Virus record (IMG/VR): IMGVR_UViG_3300033153_006334
Span: 1 to 54,067 of that record
Direction: 5' to 3' (one strand)
Origin: a virus
Length of the DNA stretch: 54,067 bases
This document shows, piece after piece, positions 1-7,900 of the stretch (its first letter is position 1; each line of letters opens with the position of its first letter). Made by a program: the position numbers and the translations under genes. Below the pieces are notes generated by a model. The model was not told the DNA's origin and searched no databases. It was given only the letters and a program-made list of their open reading frames with translations.

Positions 1-17
1 CCACAACGACTGCGTAA
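1..17 (+). CDS. C-terminal end of an upstream gene, Thr-rich tail (partial)
   Basis: Only the last codons are in the window. In the frame starting at position 3 the codons read Thr-Thr-Thr-Ala followed by TAA at 15-17 and a second in-frame TAA. The frame is chosen because the same ending, a Thr run then Ala then stop, closes the genes at 770-1435, 9618-12911 and 37040-37837. In siphovirus gene order the protein just before the head-tail connectors is often the major capsid protein, so this may be a capsid protein with a Thr tail. That identity is a guess. Confidence 0.5.
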
Positions 18-42
18 TAAGCAGTATAGGGAGACAATCGAC

Positions 43-315
43 ATGAAAATCGAAAAAGTAATTATGCTTAAAGCATTAAAAGCAGGACAAACAGTTTGGG
101 ATAAGGGCACTGTTTTCAGTGCCCCAATTCCTGAGGTCATTTTGACTGAAGTAAGAAAAATGACCGGGACTGTTAAAGTATTGAAACAGGGACGGGATAT
201 TAAAGTTAAACCCGTCCCTGTCTCAAAAGAGAAATTGAAAAAAGCAACAACTACGACCACAATAAAGGTGGAAAAGAAAGAGAAACCAAAACTTAAACTA
301 AGGAAAAAGAAATGA
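43..315 (+). CDS. small basic hypothetical protein, head-tail region
   Basis: A 90-residue protein I do not recognise. The first 60 residues look like a small folded domain with alternating beta-type hydrophobics. The C-terminal third is very basic (many Lys), with a run of five Thr at about residues 69-73. GGGAG at 29-33 lies about ten bases before the ATG. It overlaps the next gene by four bases (ATGA), so the two are probably translationally coupled. Its place between the presumed capsid gene and the connector genes suggests a small structural or assembly protein. The Thr run followed by a lysine-rich end is a short version of the Thr tails on neighbouring virion genes. Confidence 0.7.
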   Translation: MKIEKVIMLKALKAGQTVWDKGTVFSAPIPEVILTEVRKMTGTVKVLKQGRDIKVKPVPVSKEKLKKATTTTTIKVEKKEKPKLKLRKKK

Positions 316-770
316 CCAAATCAGAAATGGAAGAAAAGATCGAAGAAGAGGTCAAAGGCTTGAGTACTTACATAGGTGGGGATGACTATTCTAATGCTTG
401 TGATGATGCAAGTAGAGAAACAGGATGGCTGTTCCCAGTTGCCACGGATTTTAAAATTATGTGGATGAAAAACAGAGCCAAGCGGCATCTGTTTTTTTAT
501 TTATTCACTGAGAGTGCCAGTAAATTTAAATATGAGCAAATAAACTTACAGCATAGATTTGACCATTATGATAAGATAATTAAAAAGATGGATTTGGACT
601 TTGCTGAAGCTCAAGAAAGCTTCCCAAATGAATTTGCGAATGCAGAGTCATATGAGATGTTTGGCACTAAAGTTGATGCCGGATTTAATTACGACCCAAT
701 TACAGGTAAAGACATTTCTTACAATGATAATGTCAAGGTTGTATTTACTCCGGGTGGAGATTCAGATTAA
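312..770 (+). CDS. putative head-tail connector (adaptor-like) protein
   Basis: A 152-residue acidic, mostly helical protein. It starts with a charged helix, has a central segment rich in aromatic and basic residues (about residues 50-75), and ends in an acidic tail. ATG at 312 overlaps the stop of the preceding gene and its own stop overlaps the next ATG (TAATG). Size, helical character and place directly after the capsid region match the head-tail adaptor proteins of siphoviruses (the HK97 gp6 or SPP1 gp15 position), but I see no diagnostic motif. The role rests on gene order only. Confidence 0.6.
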   Translation: MTKSEMEEKIEEEVKGLSTYIGGDDYSNACDDASRETGWLFPVATDFKIMWMKNRAKRHLFFYLFTESASKFKYEQINLQHRFDHYDKIIKKMDLDFAEAQESFPNEFANAESYEMFGTKVDAGFNYDPITGKDISYNDNVKVVFTPGGDSD

Positions 771-1435
771 TGACAATTGGTCCCGATATAAAAGAAGTAT
801 TGGCTGAAGTTGGTGTCAAGTATCTGGTTCTTAGAGATTCAGGAAATATTACCGGTGAATATCTTACATATAAACCAAATGCCCAAGTAACAAAGCCTTT
901 CATCCGAGAGTATTTCCTTGAAGCTGCATTGTCTTATGATACAAAGGCAGTTTCTGGTGATATAATTCAGTTTGTTACAACAGCAGATTGTTATATCATT
1001 ATGAACAGCACACCAGCTTTATTTGAGAATGCAGTAATAAAATATGAATCTGTTCTTTATAAAACAAATGTTCTTATTGATGTTTTGAGACCGTCCAATG
1101 TGAGGGATGTTAATACATTGCAGATGAGAACCGTATGGACTCCAATCAAAACACAAGCAAAAGCCCTTATTTCAGTTCCCATGTTTGGAATTGACTTGGA
1201 CACAAACGAAGAGCTTGGTTTAATTGGAATTGGAAATTATGAGCTTTATCTTCCAAGTTCTTATGGTGCTCAAGTATTGGACAGAATCAGAATATCATCG
1301 AGCGAATTTTATCGAGTTGAAACCGTCAAGAGAAGACGGTACAATAATGTGGATGTTCTTGACATCGGAGAAGATGTTGGTCCCACGACTTCCACTTCCA
1401 CAACCACAAGTAGTACCACAACTACTACAGCATAA
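770..1435 (+). CDS. putative head closure or neck protein with Thr/Ser-rich tail
   Basis: A 221-residue protein with a folded part of about 200 residues and a C-terminal run of about 18 residues made almost only of Thr and Ser, ending in Ala. A beta-rich segment at about residues 165-195 (DRIRISSSEFYRVETVKRR) resembles the part of head stopper proteins where a short barrel reads '..R.RI....YRV..V', so a closure role is possible but weakly supported. It overlaps the upstream gene by one base. The terminal tract uses mixed Thr and Ser codons, so it is not a simple DNA microsatellite. The same kind of ending recurs on the tail tube and tail tip proteins. Confidence 0.6.
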   Translation: MTIGPDIKEVLAEVGVKYLVLRDSGNITGEYLTYKPNAQVTKPFIREYFLEAALSYDTKAVSGDIIQFVTTADCYIIMNSTPALFENAVIKYESVLYKTNVLIDVLRPSNVRDVNTLQMRTVWTPIKTQAKALISVPMFGIDLDTNEELGLIGIGNYELYLPSSYGAQVLDRIRISSSEFYRVETVKRRRYNNVDVLDIGEDVGPTTSTSTTTSSTTTTTA

Positions 1436-1477
1436 TGAGTATGCTGTCAGTTAGATACCCGACATAAGGAGTATGTC

Positions 1478-1642
1478 ATGACCAATGTACGCACAACATG
1501 CCCTGAGTGTAAATGTACGTTTTACATAACAAAAGAAAGAAGAGAGAGTTTCAATTGCCCTGTTTGTAATACTGCTTTAGTAAGAGTAGTTCCGTTGCCC
1601 AAGGGGGAACCCGTAGAAATAGATGGGAGACATGTAACATGA
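1478..1642 (+). CDS. 54-residue zinc-ribbon protein
   Basis: A short gene supported by AAGGAG at 1466-1471, six bases before ATG 1478, and by an ATGA overlap with the next gene at 1639. The protein has two cysteine pairs, CPEC at residues 8-11 and CPVC at 27-30, plus Cys13, separated by a basic segment. This is the usual spacing of a small zinc ribbon. It lies in a structural gene cluster, where such proteins sometimes serve as regulators or assembly factors. The exact role is unknown. The pairing of cysteines is clear, while zinc binding is inferred. Confidence 0.75.
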   Translation: MTNVRTTCPECKCTFYITKERRESFNCPVCNTALVRVVPLPKGEPVEIDGRHVT

Positions 1643-2034
1643 AAATGCATTTATTTATACTGCCTTCGTTTAAAAAAAATTCGGGGGGAGCCAGTACTGT
1701 TGAATCCTTCCCTAAAGATTGTATAGGCACTGTATCTTTTGTCAATACTTATTCTGATATAAACTCAACAAGTAAGGATGCTCCCTGGTATGGAGTCTTT
1801 TTTGATAATGAGTATGTAGACAAAGCAATTAAAAAGAACTTGAAAACATTTTTGATGACAATTGGCAACAATGCTCTTGTTATGTATAAAAAGAATTATG
1901 AATATCAGACAGCAGATTATATGCCAAGAATATTTAGGAGCAGTTTAGTTTTGTCTGCGCCTTTTGTTTCTGAGCAAAAACTTGAATTTGAAAAAATATT
2001 AAATGGATGGGTGTGTGAACATGGCTTTAAATAA
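1639..2034 (+). CDS. hypothetical head-tail region protein
   Basis: A 131-residue protein without a motif I recognise. The N-terminus contains a short hydrophobic strand, the middle has a segment rich in Lys and aromatic residues, and the C-terminus is amphipathic. It starts inside the stop of the zinc-ribbon gene and its end overlaps the start of the HK97 gp10-like gene. Its place among the head-tail joining genes suggests a minor virion or assembly protein. A second upstream-type start is not evident. Confidence 0.65.
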   Translation: MKMHLFILPSFKKNSGGASTVESFPKDCIGTVSFVNTYSDINSTSKDAPWYGVFFDNEYVDKAIKKNLKTFLMTIGNNALVMYKKNYEYQTADYMPRIFRSSLVLSAPFVSEQKLEFEKILNGWVCEHGFK

Positions 2035-2551
2035 GTTTGCAAGATTCAATCAACTTCATTTTAAAAGGTTTCTTTCTGCTTTGAATGGGATTAATGCCCA
2101 TGTGAAGAGAGAGAAGAATGATTTTCCATATAGAAACGCTGTTGCCTTTTCTAATTTAGTTGTAGGAAATATAAGCACCCAAAAATATGCTGTTGGCTAT
2201 GCTCCTTTGAATCCAAGATATAAGGAATGGAAAGCTCACTATGGTAGGTCAGGAAGAGAGTTTTGGGCTTTGTTTAATAATCTCATTCAGAGGATTGCTG
2301 CTTTTAAGGTAAAAGGCGGATGGATGGGTGGAATTGAAGTTGGAATGGTAGTAGGGGGAACATCTTGGTTTGGAAAAGGAGATATGGGACATTCGGTAGA
2401 TGTAGCTGAATATGCCAGATTTCTTGAGTATGGAAGAAAAGGACAACCTGCGAGACCACTATTTGCTCCATCGACTGAGGAATATTGGCAAGATGGGTTT
2501 CAAAAACAAGGGATGCAATCATTACGCAAAATGAAAGGATATTGGAAATGA
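2021..2551 (+). CDS. HK97 gp10-like tail completion / neck protein
   Basis: This protein carries the ending typical of the HK97 gp10 family: YARFLEYG at about residues 127-134, then PARPLFAP about six residues later. The motif places an aromatic-Glu-Tyr-Gly turn before a Pro-rich segment near the C-terminus. These proteins sit at the head-tail junction or help complete the tail. I chose ATG 2021 (176 residues) because it gives a 14-base overlap with the gene before. ATG 2003 in the same frame would add six residues and cannot be excluded. It overlaps the next gene by four bases. Confidence 0.8.
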   Translation: MALNKFARFNQLHFKRFLSALNGINAHVKREKNDFPYRNAVAFSNLVVGNISTQKYAVGYAPLNPRYKEWKAHYGRSGREFWALFNNLIQRIAAFKVKGGWMGGIEVGMVVGGTSWFGKGDMGHSVDVAEYARFLEYGRKGQPARPLFAPSTEEYWQDGFQKQGMQSLRKMKGYWK

Positions 2552-2769
2552 AACTATTGGGATTAGAACAAAGAGATATTTATATTGCAGTGGAGTTTTC
2601 GGAAGCTCAGTTGCGAAATATGCAGCGGTTCTTTGAGAAAGCACTTCCTATCTTCATTAAAGTATATGGTGACACTGAGGAAGAACTGGTAGATGTAATT
2701 CAACAGATAAATGTAAGCACAGAGAAGATAATTGAACATGTAGAGGAGAACATACAAAATGGCTCTTGA
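2548..2769 (+). CDS. small hypothetical tail-region protein
   Basis: A 73-residue acidic helical protein starting at ATG 2548, which overlaps the stop of the previous gene (ATGA). A longer reading from 2485 would overlap that gene by 67 bases and is less likely. The sequence is Glu- and Ile-rich with a predicted long helix at the C-terminus. The function is unknown. Its end overlaps the start of the next gene, so it is part of the same coupled set of head-tail and tail genes. Confidence 0.6.
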   Translation: MKLLGLEQRDIYIAVEFSEAQLRNMQRFFEKALPIFIKVYGDTEEELVDVIQQINVSTEKIIEHVEENIQNGS

Positions 2770-3235
2770 CCCAACTGCGAGAGAATCAAATTTTAGGGAT
2801 AGCTTGAAGGATTATTTTATTACTGGAATTGAAACTACTGAAGGCATTCCTTTGACTTTTGACAAAGCTTTGTCTTCACCAAATTTGCAGGGAAAAACTG
2901 TTCACAGATGGGTAAGTGTTATTATAGATACAATACAACTGGGAACAATGTCAGAAATGAGCATAAGGTTATTTTGTTGTACGAGGCAGGACAATGAAGG
3001 ATTTAAGTTGGCTCAGTTACGAGATGCAGTAATGGGATATCTTGTAAACGATGGCACTGGTGCAGATGGACAAGTCAGGATTCCATTTTATAGAAGTACG
3101 CCAATCAGAGCAAATTGGATTCTTTTGGGCAGTTTGTTGGTACAGGATGTTTTTGAATCTGGTCAGATGGAGGCACCTGATGAGACTAAGTATAAAATTA
3201 TAACTGTTCGATTACGGACGCCATCGAAAATGTAG
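2759..3235 (+). CDS. putative tail terminator / completion protein
   Basis: A 158-residue protein whose layout fits tail terminator proteins: an N-terminal helix (DSLKDYFITG), a beta hairpin containing the words TTEGIPLTFD, a central strand pair, and a long C-terminal strand (KYKIITVRLRTP). Terminators form a hexameric ring that caps the growing tail tube, and their genes usually lie just before the tail tube gene, as here. No catalytic motif is expected. The assignment depends on position and general fold, not on a diagnostic sequence. Confidence 0.6.
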   Translation: MALDPTARESNFRDSLKDYFITGIETTEGIPLTFDKALSSPNLQGKTVHRWVSVIIDTIQLGTMSEMSIRLFCCTRQDNEGFKLAQLRDAVMGYLVNDGTGADGQVRIPFYRSTPIRANWILLGSLLVQDVFESGQMEAPDETKYKIITVRLRTPSKM

Positions 3236-3244
3236 AGGTATATA

Positions 3245-3505
3245 ATGCCCAAGAACTTTTGTTATTGTGAAAAATGTAATAAGAAACTAATCGAGAGGCT
3301 TTCAAATGGACTGTTCAAGTTTGTTTTTGGAAAAAAAGTGGATTCGTTAAGGACTCCACCAGTTTATATGTTAATACATGGCTCAGTCAAGATGAAGTGT
3401 ATAAGAAGGTCTTGCGGTCATTTTAACACATTCAGTTATTTTCCTTCCAATCAGCCGAAAGCTGAAAACTCTGGCAAAAACGAAGAAATAACTAATATAG
3501 AATAA
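3245..3505 (+). CDS. Com-like zinc-binding protein
   Basis: An 86-residue protein with cysteines at 6, 8 and 11 and again at 52 and 57, giving CEKCNKKL near the start and MKCIRRSCGHFNTF later. This resembles the Com family of phage Mu, small zinc proteins of the form CxxCxKLL followed by KCxxCGxxNxF. Mu Com is an RNA-binding translational activator of the mom gene. Here the two cysteine pairs are about 40 residues apart, longer than in Mu Com. No mom gene is seen in the window. RNA binding is therefore only an inference. Confidence 0.6.
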   Translation: MPKNFCYCEKCNKKLIERLSNGLFKFVFGKKVDSLRTPPVYMLIHGSVKMKCIRRSCGHFNTFSYFPSNQPKAENSGKNEEITNIE

Positions 3506-3518
3506 AGGAGGTGATATT

Positions 3519-4151
3519 ATGGCAACTACTGGTCCCACAACTAAAGATACCACCACAATAGCGTTGGGGTTAGCGCAGATAAGAATTGGAAGTTCTTCTG
3601 AGAATTTAACGAAACAGTTCCCTGTTCTTGCTGCATCTGATTCTATTGGTGCTCTTGCAAACACAAAGTTTGTTGGTAATGCTGAGTTCTTCAAACTGGA
3701 ATCTGGTTATCCTATGCTTGAAGATGCCGTGTTCCCACTAAGGGAGTCTGCTGCTCTTGAATGTGCGTTTAAAGAGATGACTCCTTTTAACTTGGCACTT
3801 GCAAGGGGTGTCGACCCAACTGGTGCTGAATATTCTGAAGCACATACAGGGTCTATTAAACTTGGTACGCTTGCTGCTCCGGTTAGTATTCGTATGGAAG
3901 CCATCTATACATATCCTGATGGAACAAATACGTTGAATATTATTTTTCCGAGAGCCCAAGTTTCCGGTTCTATTGAAATGGACTTTGCACCTGAAGAGCC
4001 TGCCGCCGTTGCTGTTGTGATTGAAGCAAAACGGGCAGACAGTGAAGTAGTAGGTGGAAACGCTGCATGGGATGATAAGCCCATTGGACAAATCCTGTGG
4101 AATGATGGTAGCACGTTTACCACCACCACAACTACGACTACCACAACATAA
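3519..4151 (+). CDS. major tail tube protein with a ten-Thr C-terminal tail
   Basis: A 210-residue protein preceded by a very strong AAAGGAGG site at 3505-3512, as expected for a highly made structural protein. It is rich in beta-type segments, Ala and Gly, and sits directly before the tail chaperone pair, the position of siphovirus tail tube proteins. An N-terminal segment rich in Thr and a final run of ten Thr flank the folded part. Tail tubes are stacked hexamer rings, so each ring would expose six Thr tails. Function is assigned from context and composition. The Thr tail is read directly from mixed ACC, ACA and ACT codons. Confidence 0.75.
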   Translation: MATTGPTTKDTTTIALGLAQIRIGSSSENLTKQFPVLAASDSIGALANTKFVGNAEFFKLESGYPMLEDAVFPLRESAALECAFKEMTPFNLALARGVDPTGAEYSEAHTGSIKLGTLAAPVSIRMEAIYTYPDGTNTLNIIFPRAQVSGSIEMDFAPEEPAAVAVVIEAKRADSEVVGGNAAWDDKPIGQILWNDGSTFTTTTTTTTTT

Positions 4152-4173
4152 CAATCTTTTAAGGAGAATAGAA

Positions 4174-4677
4174 ATGCCAGATAAAATTAAATTGAAAAAG
4201 AACATCGCCCAAAGGGTCAATCCCCGAATTGTGGATGTTGAAATTGGCATCCACAGTTTGAGGAAAATTAAGGTATATCCTTTATCTATGCACGATCAAA
4301 AACAACTCACGAAAATGATAGATGGGGTTTTAAAGTCTATTTTTAAAGATGATGGGAAATCGAAAGATGATAAGAACCTTATAATGGTTTCGAGAGCAGT
4401 TAAAGCAATAGAGGAAAATATTGAGCCGATTTTTAAATTCGTTCTTCCCGATGAAAATATCCCAAAATTAATGAAGGAATTGGATAATGAACAGCTTTCA
4501 CAGATTGTTGAAGTTGTTTATAACACCAATTATAAAACACCAGTAAAAAACGTAATGAGCCTCTTCCAGCCGGAGCAGTTGCAATCAGTCTTGAAGAGGC
4601 AGTTATCACAGTCTGCCAACAATACGGATACCGTCTTGAACACTTCTTCAAAAGAAGCTTTAAAGAAGGAGGTTTAA
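4174..4677 (+). CDS. tail assembly chaperone, short product (lambda gpG-like)
   Basis: A 167-residue protein starting at ATG 4174, nine bases after AAGGAG. Readings that start earlier, such as ATG 4054, overlap the tail tube gene by about 100 bases and lack a ribosome site. It lies between the tail tube and tape measure genes, where siphoviruses carry a chaperone made in two forms by a -1 frameshift. The sequence shows a lysine-rich N-terminus, a helical middle and a 3' end that reads over the slippery sequence A AAA AAC at 4545-4551. It would bind tape measure protein during tail assembly and not be in the virion. Confidence 0.8.
   Translation: MPDKIKLKKNIAQRVNPRIVDVEIGIHSLRKIKVYPLSMHDQKQLTKMIDGVLKSIFKDDGKSKDDKNLIMVSRAVKAIEENIEPIFKFVLPDENIPKLMKELDNEQLSQIVEVVYNTNYKTPVKNVMSLFQPEQLQSVLKRQLSQSANNTDTVLNTSSKEALKKEV
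4545..4551 (+). promoter_or_regulatory. canonical -1 ribosomal frameshift slippery site A AAA AAC
   Basis: In the 4174 frame the codons read GTA AAA AAC, so A AAA AAC fits the X XXY YYZ rule exactly. The -1 frame is open from 4536 (after a TAA at 4533-4535) to the stop at 4920-4922, and the site lies nine bases into that opening. Slippage here joins 126 codons of the short product to 123 codons of the -1 frame, giving about 249 residues. This matches the G/GT arrangement of lambda-like phages. I did not identify a downstream pseudoknot by eye. Confidence 0.8.
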
Positions 4678-4922
4678 CAACTGAACAAATGCTCGTTCTT
4701 TTCGAGCAGTACCAAGAGGGACAAATGCAAGAGAGGAGATTTCTTGCAGGAATACATGGTATTAATCTTGATAAGGAGATGAAAAAAACTAAAGAGGAAA
4801 GTTCTTTTGTGTTTGGTGACCCTAAGGATTATGAAAAAATGTCTGATGAGAAGAAAAAAGAGAAGACTCGACAGATGATGGGAAAACACAAATCTTGGGC
4901 AGCTAATACAATGAGGAAATAA
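4551..4922 (+). CDS. tail assembly chaperone, frameshift extension (gpGT-like T domain)
   Basis: This reading frame is translated by -1 frameshifting from the preceding gene. Upstream of its first ATG at 4689 it already encodes a coherent segment (ISLEEAVITVCQQYGYRLEH), so that ATG is unlikely to be the true start. The AAGGAGG at 4666-4672 is about 16 bases from ATG 4689, too far for good initiation. The T part is about 123 residues, ends in a very basic helix and stops two bases before the tape measure ATG. In lambda the T domain recruits tail tube subunits to the tape measure complex. Confidence 0.8.
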   Translation, partial: RNEPLPAGAVAISLEEAVITVCQQYGYRLEHFFKRSFKEGGLTTEQMLVLFEQYQEGQMQERRFLAGIHGINLDKEMKKTKEESSFVFGDPKDYEKMSDEKKKEKTRQMMGKHKSWAANTMRK

Positions 4923-4924
4923 TT

Positions 4925-7900
4925 ATGGCTGATAAATCATTAAATCTTGGAACAATATTTACCGCAGATGCTTCACAGTTCTTTTCCACTATTGGAAAAA
5001 TGAAAGCCTCGCTAAAGACACTCAACACTGCATATGTTCAATCAGGAGCAGCGGCAAAGAGGGGTTTTTCAGGAGTTGCACCAGCAGTTGACAAGACAAG
5101 CAAAGCTTTTGACAAAGGTGGAAATAGGGTACAGGAGTATAGCAAGCAAATAGGAAAGGTGGAAGGCGCTTTCAAACGGACTGTTGCAGCTATGAAAGTG
5201 ACAGCCTCTTATGGCATTGCTGCTACTGCTATCTTTGCTGTTACGAATGCATTTAAAGCAGGAATAAAGGAAATAGTTGATTATGACCAAGCATTAAAGA
5301 ACTTACAAGCAATCACAAGAGCTACGGATGCTGAAGTTGTTGGAATGGGTGAGACAATCAAACATGTAGCTGAGACTACAAAATTCTCTACAGGGGAAGT
5401 GGCTGAGGGTATGGTTCTTTTAGGTCAAGCTGGTTTTTCTGCTTCTGAAGCCATGAACGCAATGCAGTCGGTGTCTGACCTTGCTACAGGAACTTTGGGG
5501 GACATGAAGACTGTTACTGACCTACTCACTACAACTATTCGTGCATTTAATCTTGATACAATCGAATCTTCAAGAGTTGCTGATGTCATGGCGAATGCTA
5601 TAAATAGGTCAAAATTAACAATTGATAAGTTAAGAGTTGCATTCAACTTTGTAGGTGCTGCCGCTGCCCAGTCAGGACTTTCTATTGAAGAAATATCTGC
5701 TTCAATGATGTTACTTGCCAACAACGGACTTAGAGCAAGTACAATAGGTACAGGATTGAGACAAGTGCTTGCGAGACTGTTAGCCCCAAATAGGAAGCTA
5801 AGAGCAGAATTTGAGGCACAAGGAATTGCTCTTGATAAGGTAAATCCGAAGACTGTTGGTTATCAAAATGCAATGAAGGAACTTACCAAAATTCTTTTTG
5901 ATGCCGAAACTCAAACAGTTGATATGGGGAAAGCATATCAGTTGTTTGGACTCAGAGGGGCACAAGCTGTTTCCGTTCTTGTTAAAGGATTTGCTGGTAC
6001 TGGATTTCAGGGGATGCTCGACAAAACATATGAAGTTGGCACAGCCTCAGAGATGGCAGGAATACAAATGGAAGGTCTTGGAGTTATGATAAAGAACTTG
6101 GCTGACCGAGCGAGATTGATTGCCGTTGCTTTTGGAGAGGGTGGGGCAACACATGCAATAAAGTTGTTTATAAATGCACTTAGGAAGGCTGTTACTGCAA
6201 TCATCCGATTTTTGGAAACTGGACTTGGAAAACTTATTGTTAGCTTTGGAGTTGTAACAGGGAGTACCTATCTATTTTTGAAAGCAATAGCCTTATTAAT
6301 TCCTGCAATTTCTTCTTTGATGAAAATGATGTTGGCTGCAAAATTAGCGTCTGTTTCTTGGATGGCAACGCTTATAAGTATGTCAAGCCATATGACTTTT
6401 GCGAGAGCTTCTTCTGTGATGCTTGGAACATCTATTGCTAATTTGGCACATCCTTATTTAGTTGCCGCTGCCGCTGTAGGCATTCTCGTTGCGGTTGTTA
6501 ATTATTATTTGGGTTCAACACAAAGAGCGATTGATGCCACTGTAAAATTGACTCAAAAGACAACAAACAATGTACATGCACTAAAGGTATATTCACAAAT
6601 TCTTACTGTTTTATCAGATAAGAAGAAAAAAGGGAAAAAAATAGATGATGAATATATAACAGTTCTCAAACGACTTATTAAGAGCTATCCAGACTTAAAG
6701 AATCAAATAGAATTGTCTACCAAAGCTTTTGAGAAAAATGCCGCAGCGGTTAATAAAGCATTGGGAATTGAGCTACAAAACAATATAGAGCAAAGCACAA
6801 GACTTGTTCAGCTTTATACGAAGGCAGCCGAAGAAGCAAGGATAAAGACAGGACTTTGGCAATCAGTTGTTTTTCTTTGGGAAAAATATCTTGACACCTT
6901 AATAAATATATTTGACGACTTTTTTGGAACCATTGGAAGAGGATGGGCAAAAGTGTTAGATGTGTTTTCAGATATAGCGAGTAAGATTCCATTTATTGGC
7001 ACTGCTCTGTCTGAGAATCTTCTTAAAATGAAAGAAATCTTTGGTGACTTAGTTGGAGCAGCAAAGAACTTCTTTATTGGAATGGGGAAAGATTCTGAGG
7101 AGGCTACAAAAGCAGAAGAGAAAAGAATTGGTGTTTTAAGAGATGCTTCAAAAGTAATGAAAGAAGGAGGTAAATCTGCAAAGGAAATAACGGACGAACT
7201 GATAAAAATGGGAGCCACTGAAAAGGACATTTCAAAATTAACTGAGTCTTTTGTAGACCAAAAAAAAGCTCTCTCTGACCTTGAAGAAAGATATGGTGGA
7301 ACTTTAAAAGATTTACCAAATATGTTTTCGGGATTTTATGAAGAACTTGATGATTTGCGAAAAGCAGATTTTGCCAAGACTTCAGATGCCATAGATAAGG
7401 AAATAGCAGCATTTAGTAAAAAGAATGGTTTGTTATCGGATGGAACAGAAAAACGATATGAGGCTGAGGCAGCTATTCGAGCAAGAAACCTATTGAAGTT
7501 TGTTGATTCCAGTTTCAAGGAAATTTTGTCAGAAGAGGAGTTGTCAAAAAAGAAGACCGAAATATTGGATACTTATTTACAGGCAGTTGCCAAGCGATAT
7601 GATGAAAAGACAATTATTATACACAATACCTATCAAAAGGAGCTTGCACTTGCCGGAGAGAACAATGATAAACTTATTGCGGCACATGAAAAGTTTGACC
7701 TTGCAATTGTGGTAGCTGAAAACGAAAGAGCAAAAACGATTGAAGGAATCCAGAAAGTACATAATGAAAAGGTAAAAGTGGAACAGAAAAAAATTGTTGA
7801 TGAGTTGAGGGAACTGCATAAGAAAATGGCAGAAGATTTAATAAATCAACTGAAGAGCAAATATAATGAGCTAAAGGGAGAAGTTGAAAAGCTCATGGAT

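Noticed and set aside
4689-4922. Separate gene starting at ATG 4689
   Set aside because: Coherent sequence of the same frame begins well upstream, the ribosome site is too far away, and the A AAA AAC site explains how it is read.
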